From: an uncultured Collinsella sp.
Lineage (GTDB): Bacteria > Actinomycetota > Coriobacteriia > Coriobacteriales > Coriobacteriaceae
Direction: 5' to 3'
Assembly: GCA_958413895.1 (NCBI GenBank)
Contig: CATYVQ010000009.1
Span: 44,162 to 108,161, forward strand
DNA: 64,000 nucleotides
Positions 52,302 to 61,302 of this stretch are shown here, in pieces. The notes beneath the pieces are model-generated. The model worked only from the letters and a program-made list of their open reading frames with translations, was not told where the DNA came from and did not search any database. Each line of letters begins with the position of its first letter. The first letter of the stretch is position 1. Both the position numbers and the translations under genes were made by a program.

Positions 52302-53285
52302 ATGGACCAGGATAAGACGACCGTGATGGGCGGATATGGCTCCGCACAGGCTGGCGGCAGCGCCGATGTGGCCCGTATCGTGCCGAATCCCGGCAATGCT
52401 GCTCCCGATGCGACGCAGGCGTCTGCCGAACCCACACGGGTTATTGGCTACGGCGATACACCACGGGATCCGTTTGATTATGCACCGCAGGACCCGTATG
52501 ACAATGCGGCGCCGGACCCGTATGGCAATGCGGCGACAGATGCTTATAACAACCTGCCGCATAATCCCATTCCGCAGCCTCAGCAGACGACGTATATGCC
52601 GCGCACGGCGCAGGTTCAGTCTCGTTATGAGTCGCGCGATCCGCATGCGCGCCAGCCGTATCGCGAGTATCCCAAATCGATTCCGCAGTATGGTGAGGAC
52701 GAGGAGAAGGCACCGTCGCGTCCGTCGAGCGTGATCAAGAAAATCCTGATTGTGCTGGCGATCTTCTTTGCCTTGTCGGTCGTGTTCGCCATCGTGTCGG
52801 GCATGCTCAACAAGCGGGGCGCCACGACCGATGCCACGACCGAGCAGGCCGAGACCACCCAGTCTGCTGCCGTCGACCTGAGCGATATCCCGGGACAGTA
52901 CTGGTCCAACGCCAAGAAGCTCCTCAAGTCGCGCGGAGCCGACCTTTCGAACGCCGTGATCCTGACCGACGATGGCTCAACGCCCGTCATCGATTCCAAC
53001 TGGGTTGTTACGAATGCCTACTATAACGACAACGGCAACCTGGAGATTCAGCTCACGCACAAGAACAGCTATGGCAACTCGTCCGGCGGCCAAAGCGCCA
53101 CGGACAGCTCGAGCTCCAACACACTGGAGGACCTGAGCAACAAGGCGCAGGAGTTGGGAGACAAGGCGCAAGAGCTGGGCGATACGGCGCAAAACCTCGG
53201 CGATACGGCTCAGAATCTGGGCGATATGGCTACCAATGCCTGGGACGCTCTGCAAAACGGCATTTCGGGCGCACAGGGTAACTAG
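52302..53285 (+). CDS. Single-pass membrane protein with repetitive tails, function unknown
   Basis: A 327-residue protein. The first 135 residues are Pro/Asp/Asn/Ala-rich and contain short DPYxNAAxDP-like repeats. One transmembrane helix follows (IKKILIVLAIFFALSVVFAI, about 146-168). The outer part has a folded-looking core (DIPGQYWSNAKKLLKSRGAD and IDSNWVVTNAYYNDNGNLEI) that resembles PASTA-like or small secreted domains, but I cannot assign it. The C-terminus has heptad-like repeats of QELGDKA/QNLGDTA over about 45 residues, which suggest a coiled coil. AAAGGAAACGTTGC precedes the ATG. It stands alone before the convergent CDF transporter. Confidence 0.75.
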   Translation: MDQDKTTVMGGYGSAQAGGSADVARIVPNPGNAAPDATQASAEPTRVIGYGDTPRDPFDYAPQDPYDNAAPDPYGNAATDAYNNLPHNPIPQPQQTTYMPRTAQVQSRYESRDPHARQPYREYPKSIPQYGEDEEKAPSRPSSVIKKILIVLAIFFALSVVFAIVSGMLNKRGATTDATTEQAETTQSAAVDLSDIPGQYWSNAKKLLKSRGADLSNAVILTDDGSTPVIDSNWVVTNAYYNDNGNLEIQLTHKNSYGNSSGGQSATDSSSSNTLEDLSNKAQELGDKAQELGDTAQNLGDTAQNLGDMATNAWDALQNGISGAQGN

Positions 53286-53297
53286 CTGTTAAGCGGG

Positions 53298-54479
53298 CTA
53301 CAGCTGTTCTGCCGGACGCTCGGGCGAGCTAAAGCCCGAGTCAAACGTAACGACGCATGATGCATCGGGCCGGCGCTCGTGCACGATGCGCGTGACGAGC
53401 TCCAGCAGCTCTTCGTCGGATATGTCAAAGCCGTCGGGACGCACCAGGTCAAACGAAACAAAGTCGTCGTGCTCATGCAAGTCGTGGATGGAGAGCGCAG
53501 GGTCGATCTGCGCTACGCCGCGCTTGACCCAGCCGCGCAGGTCGTCACCGGTTGTTGCGATGGGGTCGCAGTGCAGCGTAATGCCAATGCCCATCTGGCG
53601 TTTGATATCGTGTTCGATGGTGTCCAGGATCTCGTGGTGCTCAAAGGCATCGCCCTCGCCGGGCATTTCGACGTGTGCGCTGGCAAACTGGCGGCCCGGG
53701 CCGTAGTCGTGCACCATGAGGTCGTGCGTGCCCAGGACCTGGGGGTACGACATGATCCTGTCGCGGATTTCCTGGACGAGCTTGGGGTCGGGCGCTTGCC
53801 CCAGCAACGGGCTGATGGCGTCGCGCACCAGGGCCATGCCGCTGATGCAGATGAAGATGCCCACACCCAGGCCTGCCCAGCCATCGAGGTCAAAGCCAGT
53901 CGTCTGCGAAATAAGCGCCGCCACCAAGACCGAGCCCGAGGTGATGACGTCATTCTTGGAGTCCTGCGCTGTGGCGATGAGCGTCTCGGAGTCGATGCGA
54001 TTCCCCAGCGTGCGGTTGAACGCGGCCATCCAGAGCTTAACGAGCATGGACGTAGCCAGTGCCGCAAGGGAAACGAGCGTGTAAGCGGTGGGCGAGGGCT
54101 TGATGATCTTGGTAACGGACTCGAGCACCAGGTTGATGCCGACGGCGCAAACCAGGACGGCGACGAACAGGCCGGCTAGGTACTCATAGCGACCGTGGCC
54201 ATAGGGGTGGCCTTCGTCTGCCGGGCGGCTGGCAAGGCGGAACCCGAGCAGACTCACGATGTTGCTCGAGGCATCGGAGAGGTTGTTGAAAGCGTCGGCG
54301 ATGAGGGAGACGGAGCCGGCGAGCAGGCCCGCGATGCCCTTGGCCAGGCACAGGGTGATGTTGAGGCCAATGCAGACGAGGCTTGCGGAAAAGCCCACGT
54401 TGGTGCGGCAAGATGTATCGACCGGCTCGCTCTCGCTGCCGGGAACAAGCGTATGTACCAGCCGATTTACAAATAGCAT
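53298..54479 (-). CDS. Cation diffusion facilitator (CDF) metal transporter
   Basis: A 393-residue inner-membrane metal/proton antiporter. The metal-binding helix II carries LIADAFNNLSDASSNIVSLL (HxxxD-type position with D) and helix V carries ATAQDSKNDVITSGSVL (Asp-x3-Asp). The loop DEGHPYGHGRYEYLA between helices II and III is typical. A cytoplasmic C-terminal domain has several histidines (HEILDTIEHDI, ITLHCDP). It belongs to the MntE/FieF-like branch, so Mn, Zn or Fe export is likely but not resolved. The ATG at 54479 follows GTGAGGAC; an upstream in-frame ATG lacks a ribosome site. Confidence 0.92.
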   Translation of the reverse strand: MLFVNRLVHTLVPGSESEPVDTSCRTNVGFSASLVCIGLNITLCLAKGIAGLLAGSVSLIADAFNNLSDASSNIVSLLGFRLASRPADEGHPYGHGRYEYLAGLFVAVLVCAVGINLVLESVTKIIKPSPTAYTLVSLAALATSMLVKLWMAAFNRTLGNRIDSETLIATAQDSKNDVITSGSVLVAALISQTTGFDLDGWAGLGVGIFICISGMALVRDAISPLLGQAPDPKLVQEIRDRIMSYPQVLGTHDLMVHDYGPGRQFASAHVEMPGEGDAFEHHEILDTIEHDIKRQMGIGITLHCDPIATTGDDLRGWVKRGVAQIDPALSIHDLHEHDDFVSFDLVRPDGFDISDEELLELVTRIVHERRPDASCVVTFDSGFSSPERPAEQL

Positions 54480-54697
54480 AGCGGTCGTCCTCACAATCAT
54501 GTTTAAGGGGATAGTGTAGCTCGCGCGGGGGCGCCGTGCACCGATGCTCAGAAAATGCAGCAATAGTCTGCCGGTGCTAACGAGCGAGCCTTCTCGTCTG
54601 CCTGGGTGGTCCATTTTGGGCCACATGGGTATGGGCATGTGCCTGCTTGCTCGAGATACTTAATGTCGACAGCCCCTGTGCAAAGGAGGACGTTTCC

Positions 54698-56035
54698 ATG
54701 GACGAGATGTTTGCCATTAAATGTCAAAACTGCGGCGGCCCTATGTACTCGCACCAGGCTAAGCGCAGCTTTGAGTGCGCCTATTGCGGCACGGTCGTTC
54801 CGTGGCAGGCTGATGCGGGGGAGCCCAAGAGCGCCCTGGGCATTCGCCATACGCCGTTGACGGTGGTGGATGGACTGCTCAAGCTCACGCATGTGTCGCA
54901 ACTCGAGCGCCCGGAGGACCCGGACTGGTATTTCTTCAATGCGCACTGGCGCAATCAGTCGGTTCTGGAACATCTGCTGTGGGAGGATCGCGGCACGGCG
55001 CAGGAGTTCCAAGAGGCCACGCATGTGAGCATTCCTTGCCCCTTCTGCGGAGCGTCCTTTGAGGGCGAGTCGACCCAGCGTGTGTTCGAGTGCCCGTCCT
55101 GCGGCAACAAGATCGGCATTGCCGACCTGCTCAAGCCGGGGACGTTTAGCAAGCGTCTGAACATGGGCGTGGGTGCGGAATATGTGCCGGAGCAGGGCAT
55201 TCCCTGCGAGATTTCGCCGCAGCAGGCACGTGCCAACGCGCTGCAGCTGGTGCGCCAGTATGCGGAAGCCTTTGCCGGGCACGACGTGGAAGACGCAATC
55301 CAAAACGACATGATGCTCTTCTACTTCCCCATGGCGCTCGCGGACCTGCGCATGATGGCGTCCTTCCCGGGCAAGGGCCTGAGCAAGGAAACCCTGGTGT
55401 ACTACGAGGTGCTCGACTGGGCATACCCCAGGGCAAACTACCTGGATGTTCGCCTCATGGGCATTTTGGAGCCGTGGGACTTTGCCAAGGTCGGTCCGTT
55501 CGATCCCGCCATGCAGGAAGGCGATTTCCGTGTCGTCTCGGTCGATGCGTCTACCAAGGACCAGGTGGTCATTGATAAGCTGGCGCTCGACATTGCCGGC
55601 AACGATGCCGAGGCGGTACTGGGGCTCAATAAAAAGAGCATCCGAACCTGGGCACGCAAGGCTCGAAAGCATAAGGACGGCCTGGTGATGGTGCCGGTCT
55701 ACTTTGTCGATCGCCCGGCGACGGATGGCCGCGATGGCGAGCAGGTGCGTATCGCTGTGAACGGCCAGACGGGTCGTGCAGCTGCGGTGGTGTTTAGTGA
55801 CAAGCGCGAGACGCATGTGGTGGCGCCGCTCAACCCGAGCCTGCATCTGTCCGGCGAAAGTACCGTGCACGCCACGCCCATCGAGGTCAAATACGTTAAA
55901 TCGCCGTTCCTATACCAGATCGTGCGCCGTGGAGACGGCGAGCAACCGCGCCAGGTTGCAGCGGTCGCCGAGGGTTCCTACCGAGAAGAAAAGCCCAAAC
56001 GCAAGGGCTTGCTCGCTGCGATCTTTGGGAAGTAG
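54698..56035 (+). CDS. Zinc-ribbon protein of unknown function (PriA-annotated TFIIB-like family)
   Basis: A 445-residue soluble protein with two zinc ribbons, CQNCGGPMYSHQAKRSFECA followed by YCG near the N-terminus, and CPFCGASFEG...CPSCGNKIG near 110-140. The C-terminal half includes GLVMVPVYFVDR and VRIAVNGQTGRAAAVVF, a pattern seen in proteins often annotated as replication restart or TM2/zinc-ribbon proteins, although no helicase motifs are present. The extreme C-terminus is basic with a short hydrophobic end. CAAAGGAGGACGTTTCC precedes the ATG. Function is not known. Confidence 0.75.
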   Translation: MDEMFAIKCQNCGGPMYSHQAKRSFECAYCGTVVPWQADAGEPKSALGIRHTPLTVVDGLLKLTHVSQLERPEDPDWYFFNAHWRNQSVLEHLLWEDRGTAQEFQEATHVSIPCPFCGASFEGESTQRVFECPSCGNKIGIADLLKPGTFSKRLNMGVGAEYVPEQGIPCEISPQQARANALQLVRQYAEAFAGHDVEDAIQNDMMLFYFPMALADLRMMASFPGKGLSKETLVYYEVLDWAYPRANYLDVRLMGILEPWDFAKVGPFDPAMQEGDFRVVSVDASTKDQVVIDKLALDIAGNDAEAVLGLNKKSIRTWARKARKHKDGLVMVPVYFVDRPATDGRDGEQVRIAVNGQTGRAAAVVFSDKRETHVVAPLNPSLHLSGESTVHATPIEVKYVKSPFLYQIVRRGDGEQPRQVAAVAEGSYREEKPKRKGLLAAIFGK

Positions 56036-56092
56036 GGAAGCGCAGCACGGGACGGCTCGCACGCGTGCGGTGGTTTCGGTCGCAACGTGCCG

Positions 56093-57142
56093 CTATCCTT
56101 GCACTTCGCCATTAGTCGCTTCGTTGATGGCGCGGTACTCGGCACTCAGCTCGCGCGCCAGCTCTTCCTTGCTTGGAAGATACGGCAGGTATTTGGCGGC
56201 AAACACTTGGTCGTTGTCTTCGGGCAGCGTGTACTCGACGATCGAATCGCTTTTGTCCGCGCAGAGCACGATGCCTATGGGCGGATTGTCGCCTTCGTTC
56301 ATGAGCTCGCGCGTGTAGTAGTTCACATACATTTGCATCTGGCCCAGGTCCTGATGCGTAAGGTCATCGGTCTTAAGGTCGATGAGCACGAAGCAGCGCA
56401 TCAGATAGTTGTAAAAAACAAGGTCAATATAGAAATGGCGTCCATCAAAGGTGATGCGCTTTTGGCGCGCCTCGAAAGCGAAGCCACGGCCAAGCTCCAG
56501 CAGGAACTTCTGAAGATGCGTGATGAGCGCCTGCTCTAGATCGCTCTCGCGAAACGTAGCATCGTCCGAGAAACCTAAAAACTCCAGTACATATGGGTCG
56601 CGGATGATATCCTCGGGGCGACGAGCCGGGGCGCTCTCTTGGATTTCCTGGGTGACGGCCTCTTTGTCCTTGCTGGCAAGTAGGCGCTCGCGGAACATGG
56701 TGTTGATCTGGCGTTCGAGCTGACGCGTGCTCCAGCGAGAATCGGCGCATTCGTTCATGTACCAGGTGCGAGCATCAGGGTCGGTTATACGCGATAACCT
56801 GCGGTAATGTGTCCAATTCAATTCGGAACGCAGCGCGTTCCGGATTGGGAACGCAAGATAAAACTGACGCATGTATCTTAAGCTTCTGGCGTTGAAGCCT
56901 CTGCCAAAATCCTTAGTCAATCTAACGGCAAGTTCGTCGATCAGTGCATCGCCATACTTGGCGCGCTCCTCTCCGCCCTGTTCATCAACAATACTCTTGC
57001 CGATCTCCCAATATGCCCCAACCATCGCAAAGTTAACGGCGGTATAGGCCTTGTCGCGAGCGGCGTTGAGAATCGAGGAGACCTGCTTGTAAAAACCTTC
57101 GGGCACGATTGCCGATTCTCCACGGTTTACCAGTTCACCCAT
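56093..57142 (-). CDS. YhcG/DUF1016 family PD-(D/E)XK nuclease-like protein, unlinked to a restriction system
   Basis: A 349-residue protein. The N-terminal DUF1016 part has the typical VGAYWEIGKSIVDEQGGEER and FGRGFNARSLRYMRQFYLAF, followed by WTHYRRL. The C-terminal nuclease fold has ITFDGRHFYIDLVFYN and CFVLIDLKTD, with the Asp and Asp-x-Lys residues in place. YhcG proteins often accompany type I restriction loci or act as mobile-element nucleases; here the neighbours are a zinc-ribbon gene and a small PH-like gene. The ATG at 57142 is chosen; a GTG directly before it is possible. The purine-rich GAGGAAAGTGGGG lies a little far upstream. Confidence 0.88.
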   Translation of the reverse strand: MGELVNRGESAIVPEGFYKQVSSILNAARDKAYTAVNFAMVGAYWEIGKSIVDEQGGEERAKYGDALIDELAVRLTKDFGRGFNARSLRYMRQFYLAFPIRNALRSELNWTHYRRLSRITDPDARTWYMNECADSRWSTRQLERQINTMFRERLLASKDKEAVTQEIQESAPARRPEDIIRDPYVLEFLGFSDDATFRESDLEQALITHLQKFLLELGRGFAFEARQKRITFDGRHFYIDLVFYNYLMRCFVLIDLKTDDLTHQDLGQMQMYVNYYTRELMNEGDNPPIGIVLCADKSDSIVEYTLPEDNDQVFAAKYLPYLPSKEELARELSAEYRAINEATNGEVQG

Positions 57143-57310
57143 CACTGTCGCCCCACTTTCCTCTTGTGGAATGCATCTTTATCGCATTTAGTTTAAAGCC
57201 TCGCGCGGACTCGCATTACTGTGCTGTTTGGCACCTTCGCATGGGAGCCTTGCGGTGGTTAAAATGTGACCATAGAGGCAGTTTTAGCGAACCCCACGGG
57301 AGTGACGCGT

Positions 57311-57580
57311 ATGGACAACAACACGCTGCTATTCCAGGACAAAGGTTCGGGTAGGTATAAAGACGTCAAGATCTACCCCAACCGTATTGAGGTGCTCAAG
57401 AAGGGCACTTTTGGTGGCAAGCACACCGAGATTGTCTACCTTAAGGTCATCACGGGCGTCAACAGAATCAAAGGCCGCAATGTTTTTCTGCGCAATCGAC
57501 TGTTAACCGCTTGCGTCTTTAGTCTGAGCAGCCGTGCGAAGGCCCAGGAGTTTGTTAACGCGCTGAACATGGTGATGTAG
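57311..57580 (+). CDS. Small PH-like domain protein
   Basis: An 89-residue soluble protein. Alternating strands (LLFQDKGSGRYKDVKIYPNR, IEVLKKGTFGGKHTEIVYLK) end in a helix AKAQEFVNALNMV, the fold pattern of bacterial PH-like domains. GGGAG eight bases before the ATG at 57311 decides the start; the frame is open 45 bases further upstream without a ribosome site. The role is unknown. Confidence 0.75.
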   Translation: MDNNTLLFQDKGSGRYKDVKIYPNRIEVLKKGTFGGKHTEIVYLKVITGVNRIKGRNVFLRNRLLTACVFSLSSRAKAQEFVNALNMVM

Positions 57581-57605
57581 CCTATGGCGGCGTTCGGGCC
57601 AAGGT

Positions 57606-57643
57606 AAAAATCGGGGGCACAGAACGGTGTCCTGCGCCCCCCA
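57606..57643 (-). terminator. Rho-independent terminator for the phospholipase locus
   Basis: GGGGGCACAG (57613-57622) pairs with CCTGCGCCCCC with one mismatch. On the minus strand it is followed by GATTTTTACC. Confidence 0.8.
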
Positions 57644-57936
57644 TTGAGTCGATGTGTCTAAAAGGCCGGCTTGCCTATTCGCTACCGTCCCCAGCGTTTT
57701 CGCGGTCGTTGGCAAGCATTGCCGCGCCGGCGACCGTTGTCGCTACGGCGGCGGCAGCGAGCCCGGCGGCGATGCCAGAGCCGTCGCCCGTGTCGGCGAG
57801 TTTTCCGCCCGAGTTCTTGCCCTTGTTGCCCTTACCGTTCTTATCAGCGCTGCCTGCGTTGGAACCCGTGCCACCGTCGGTGCCGGTGCCGCCTGCACTG
57901 CTCGAGGCCGCTACGGTAAAGCTCGCGGCTCCGTCA

Positions 57937-59520
57937 TTAGCAAGCTTGTAGTTTTGCGCCGCGTCGCCCAAAAAGACCGTTCGCGCGCACCCAGTACGTT
58001 CCCGCGGTAAATGCCTCGCCCTCGACCATTGCCGTGCCCGGAGCGCCGTCCGCGTCGTGCACAAACTCGAGCTGAGCCGTGCAGGCATCGTTTTCGAGTT
58101 TGCCCTCGAGCAGCGCCGCGACCTTTGTGCGCACATCCTCGCCGGCCTTAAGGCCTTCGAGCCCCTCAAAGTGGGGTGTCAGTGCGCGCGGATCGATATC
58201 GATGGGCACGGATCCCTGCAGCCCCGTAACGGTCTCGTTGCCCAAGGCGTCGACATCCACGTATTCGATGGTAAACGCATGGCCCGAAGCCGCCACGTTG
58301 AGTACGTTGCTGCTGTCGACAAGGCGGAAATGGCCCTCGCCAACGGTCTTGCCATCCTGGAGCGAGGCATCGCTCAGCGAGTCGCCGTACGTCATACGCA
58401 TGCGGGTCGGGAGGCAGCACGAAGCCGACTGCGTGTGCTTCGTATCGTAATTGTAATTGCGCTGGTAGATGCTCCGGGCCAGCGCCGCATCAACAAAGTC
58501 GGATGCGATGATGCCAATGTGCTTGAGGTAATCTGACTTTGTATCCTCGGTGCCGCTGGGATTGATGTACGGGCTCTTGTACAGATGCTCGTTGACTACT
58601 CGTGCCGAGGTAAAAGGATTGCCTCCGTGCGACAAGCCCGTGCAGCTGGTGTAGTTGATAGACCAGCAACGCTCCTGGACTTGCACCTCGGCCCCGGCAT
58701 CGTCCACGACGTCCACCTTGTTGCACGTGCGCCCGGTCGTTTCCTTCAGCGCATTATCGACCCAGCTGAGCTTGTCGGTTCCCGTGAGTTTGTACTTGTC
58801 CTGGGCATATACCTTGGTGCAATAGGGCTCTTCATTGCCCGTTTCCCCTATGGCTTCAAATCCCCGCGCGTCTTGGACGAGACACATCGACTGCCCGGAA
58901 TGCGCCTTGATCTTGTCATCCCATTGGGTGAGGTCGAGGCCCCACGTGTGGCCGCTTACGCTGTTGCCGGCGAGCCCAAATCGACGCAGCAGGACGATCT
59001 TTCCGCGCACCTCGCCCAGCGTGGGGACGTGGCTCGACGTGTAGAACAGGTTGGGGTTATCGGCCATAACCTTGGCGAAGGCCGTCGTTATGCTTTCGTC
59101 GGTAGCCTCATCGTTGCCGCGCGATGCGAGCATGATGAGCGCTTCTGACGGGTTTTCGTTCAAAAACGTTTTGAAGTACCCGATGACATCGGAGAGATGC
59201 AGATAGTTCCCGTCTTTTTTGAGTAGGTAGAAAATCCCGTGGTCGATGCCGGGGTCATCGCCCTTTCCGAGCCGGATATCAAAATAGCGGATTCCCTCGA
59301 GCAACTGCGTGGGAATGTAATCCTGCTGGCATTTTACTTGCGAGGATTGGGGCTCAGTGTCGTTGTCCACGCTGCAGGTGCCCGAATCGTGCGTACCCGG
59401 GATGCTCAGTTCGTCGAGGTACTTGTCGTCGTCGACGTGGCTCATCCAACATGGCCCATCGACGTAGCTGCTATACGTGATCCAGTCGATGCTGCTAACC
59501 GTGGCATCGTTCTTTTTCAT
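57937..59520 (-). CDS. PI-PLC X-domain fragment (largest surviving open frame of the broken gene)
   Basis: A 527-codon open frame containing the phosphatidylinositol phospholipase C X-like domain. The catalytic histidines are in SIPGTHDSGTCS and GIDHGIFYLL, with YFDIRLGKGDD between them. It ends in an out-of-frame tail after WVRANGLFG. It is probably not expressed as a separate protein, because no ribosome site precedes the first ATG and it is in frame with the interrupted upstream segment. Confidence 0.55.
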   Translation of the reverse strand: MKKNDATVSSIDWITYSSYVDGPCWMSHVDDDKYLDELSIPGTHDSGTCSVDNDTEPQSSQVKCQQDYIPTQLLEGIRYFDIRLGKGDDPGIDHGIFYLLKKDGNYLHLSDVIGYFKTFLNENPSEALIMLASRGNDEATDESITTAFAKVMADNPNLFYTSSHVPTLGEVRGKIVLLRRFGLAGNSVSGHTWGLDLTQWDDKIKAHSGQSMCLVQDARGFEAIGETGNEEPYCTKVYAQDKYKLTGTDKLSWVDNALKETTGRTCNKVDVVDDAGAEVQVQERCWSINYTSCTGLSHGGNPFTSARVVNEHLYKSPYINPSGTEDTKSDYLKHIGIIASDFVDAALARSIYQRNYNYDTKHTQSASCCLPTRMRMTYGDSLSDASLQDGKTVGEGHFRLVDSSNVLNVAASGHAFTIEYVDVDALGNETVTGLQGSVPIDIDPRALTPHFEGLEGLKAGEDVRTKVAALLEGKLENDACTAQLEFVHDADGAPGTAMVEGEAFTAGTYWVRANGLFGRRGAKLQAC

Positions 59521-59784
59521 GTCGTAACCGATAAGTTCGAGCTCCCACGGAATGCTCTCACTCTTATGGCAGATCTTATTGTTGTCCTGGTCTTTGCCGT
59601 TCGATTCTATTGCCAGGTACTTAATGTCTTTTTTCTCGGTTTCTTTCTCGACCGTGCGGTCTCGGATGATATAGGTTCCGTTTGATTGACGCTCGAACGC
59701 AAAAGCGCGGCTGGGCTTGTTGTCATACTCGCCGCCCCATACGTGGATGACCTTTCCATCTTTGTCAGAGTCGTCGTCGACCGA

Positions 59785-60162
59785 CTAAATGCTGTAGCCC
59801 GTCTTTTTATGCTCTTCGAAATTGAGCAAGGTGCGGATAGCATACCAGTTTGTATCGTCATTCTTGGTCGTTACGTTCTCAAGGATGAGCTTGCTGGACG
59901 TGCCGTCGTTAAACAGGTGGCAGACGTTGCCGCGAACGTTGCCGTCTTGGTTGACGCTCGCGGTGCGAAAATAGCCCGCGGGGCGAAGGCGAATGACGAA
60001 ATTGTGGAGGCTGTCCGACGGTGCGGGTGTGTTGTCTGCAAATGCCGCTCGCAGGGGAATGCCCGGCGCTGCGGTTTCGGGCAGGCTTGCAAGTGGTGAC
60101 AACGCCGCAAGCCCTAGGCCCAGCGTAAACGCTCGGCGGCTGATGGCATGGTGTTCGGTCAT
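59785..60162 (-). CDS. N-terminal fragment of the broken phospholipase: Tat signal and partial lectin fold
   Basis: A 125-codon frame beginning MTEHHAISRRAFTLGLGLAA, a clear twin-arginine signal, followed by a partial beta-trefoil (RTASVNQDGNVRGNVCHLFN). It ends at the amber codon 59785-59787. GGAGAAGTT precedes the ATG, so this piece is probably translated. Confidence 0.6.
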   Translation of the reverse strand: MTEHHAISRRAFTLGLGLAALSPLASLPETAAPGIPLRAAFADNTPAPSDSLHNFVIRLRPAGYFRTASVNQDGNVRGNVCHLFNDGTSSKLILENVTTKNDDTNWYAIRTLLNFEEHKKTGYSI

Positions 60163-60467
60163 AACTTCTCCATTCGCAGAGTGCGGTTATGCGATAGTTT
60201 TGGTCACTATACTGCCCAGATGTTTAAAGATGCTGGTTTAATTGTCTGCGCGGCGCAATAAATCGGTGGGCGGACGTGTTGGGGTGTTTGTCGTTTTCGT
60301 ACTGTTGCCACATTTGGGGCGGTTCCGGCGTCCGGCATCCTCGCGTTCGTCGGCTACAGGCATAAGAAAGGGAGGGTCGGTTTACCGGCCCTCCCTGGGT
60401 ACGAAGCGCTGGGGTACCGTCGCTTGTTTGCACTGCGACCGTGTTTCCCGTTGCGCTCGCCAGTCGC
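60163..60467. other. 305-bp intergenic region
   Basis: Holds the promoter of the phospholipase locus at its left (a TATAGT at about 60205 on the minus strand is a possible -10) and the terminator of the first lipoprotein gene at 60361-60396. No other feature was seen. Confidence 0.45.
60361..60396 (-). terminator. Rho-independent terminator of the first lipoprotein gene
   Basis: GGGAGGGTCGGT (60369-60380) pairs with ACCGGCCCTCCC (60383-60394) with one mismatch. On the minus strand it is followed by TTTCTTATG. Confidence 0.85.
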
Positions 60468-61061
60468 TTAGCGCTTGATCTCGATATCGTCGAGCTTGAC
60501 GTCCATGGCCTCGGTCTTGGCCTCGGCGATGTCGTCGGCAAATTCCAGAGACTTCATCATGGTCTCGACGGCGTCCTTGTGCTCCTCGACGTTGTCGATA
60601 CGCACATACACACTGCCGCCGTCAACGTCGGTGAAGTATTCGGTCGTTACGCCGCCCGAGTGCGTAAAGTAGGCACTGCGCCAGGTCTTGCCGTTGTACT
60701 TAACGGGATCGCTCTCGGTCCATCCGGAGTTGGCCTTCCACTTTGCCTCGTAGTCGAACAGCTCGTCGGCGTTCTTGTCAGGATCGAAGACGGGGATGAA
60801 GCGGTCGCTGGCGTGCTCGCTCTCGGTGAACTTAAACTGGGCCCTATCGGCCGTGTCGCCTGCGACGTCGGTGATCTCGACGCCCTCGGGGACCTCGACC
60901 TTAAACCAAATGAAATCGGTCCTCATATCCACGGCTGGCTTTTCTGCTCCGCCGCCACCGCCGCTTCCGGTAGCGCCGCCGCTGCCACCGCAGCCCACTA
61001 GGGAGACTGCGGCTAAGAGGCTTATGCAGAGGGTGAGAATCGCAAAGGCCTTCTTTTTCAT
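60468..61061 (-). CDS. Small lipoprotein, paralogue 1
   Basis: A 197-residue exported lipoprotein. The signal peptide MKKKAFAILTLCISLLAAVS leads to the lipobox LVGC (C24), then a Gly/Ser linker. The mature domain contains FIWFKVEVPEGVEI, DRFIPVF, YNGKTWRSAYF and TDVDGGSVYVRIDN, all shared with the paralogue at 61303-61902. The charged C-terminus ends DVKLDDIEIKR. GGAGGACACGACC precedes the ATG. The fold is probably all-beta plus a terminal helix; the function is unknown. It has its own terminator, so the pair is not a simple operon. Confidence 0.85.
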   Translation of the reverse strand: MKKKAFAILTLCISLLAAVSLVGCGGSGGATGSGGGGGAEKPAVDMRTDFIWFKVEVPEGVEITDVAGDTADRAQFKFTESEHASDRFIPVFDPDKNADELFDYEAKWKANSGWTESDPVKYNGKTWRSAYFTHSGGVTTEYFTDVDGGSVYVRIDNVEEHKDAVETMMKSLEFADDIAEAKTEAMDVKLDDIEIKR

Positions 61062-61302
61062 GGTCGTGTCCTCCTCGATCTGTAACCGCCCATGGATTAC
61101 CTGTCTTTACTGTACGCGTGGACGGCTCGCTAGGGTGGGCCATGTGTCCCATTCTGAGGGCCGGATTTGCGCCGTTAAGTGGCAATATGTTCGGGCGCAA
61201 AAGAGGGGAGGGCTGGTGCTGTCGGCCCTCCCCGGGTTGGGCGCCCGTTGTTTTAATGGGGCGCATGTGCGCGGGTGCGCGTAGGCGCGTGCGGGTGTCC
61301 CG
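61062..61302. other. Spacer between the two lipoprotein genes
   Basis: Contains the terminator of the upstream paralogue (61200-61236) and the motif GGTGGGCCATGTGTCCCAT (61131-61149), which recurs at 62098-62116 upstream of the other paralogue. Confidence 0.5.
61200..61236 (-). terminator. Rho-independent terminator of the second lipoprotein gene
   Basis: GGGGAGGGCTGG (61206-61217) pairs with the complementary CGGCCCTCCCC at 61225-61235. On the minus strand it is followed by TCTTTTG. Confidence 0.8.

Larger units (their letters stand above)
57675..60162 (-). pseudogene. Broken gene for a Tat-exported, cell-wall-anchored PI-PLC-like protein (amber stop plus frameshift)
   Basis: The locus reads as one protein of about 829 codons with two lesions. 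Segment 1 (60162 to 59788) has a Tat signal (HAISRRAFTLGLGLAALSPL) and the start of a ricin-like beta-trefoil. An in-frame TAG at 59785-59787 stops it. The same frame continues without a break (SVDDDSDKDGKVIHVWGG) to finish the trefoil and reach the PI-PLC X domain, with IPGTHDSGT, DIRLGK and DHGIFY. Near 57966-57985, around an A5 run (T5 on the coding strand), the frame shifts by one base; the new frame continues through a Gly-rich linker to a sorting-type LADTGDGSGIAAGLAAAAV, a hydrophobic segment and a short tail. The ATG at 59520 has no ribosome site, which supports one ancestral gene. Total length is 3n+1, as expected for a single inserted base. Confidence 0.8.

Noticed and set aside
59785..59787. 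Readthrough or recoding of the amber codon in the phospholipase gene
   Set aside because: No recoding signal is visible, and an independent frameshift further on makes simple decay more likely.
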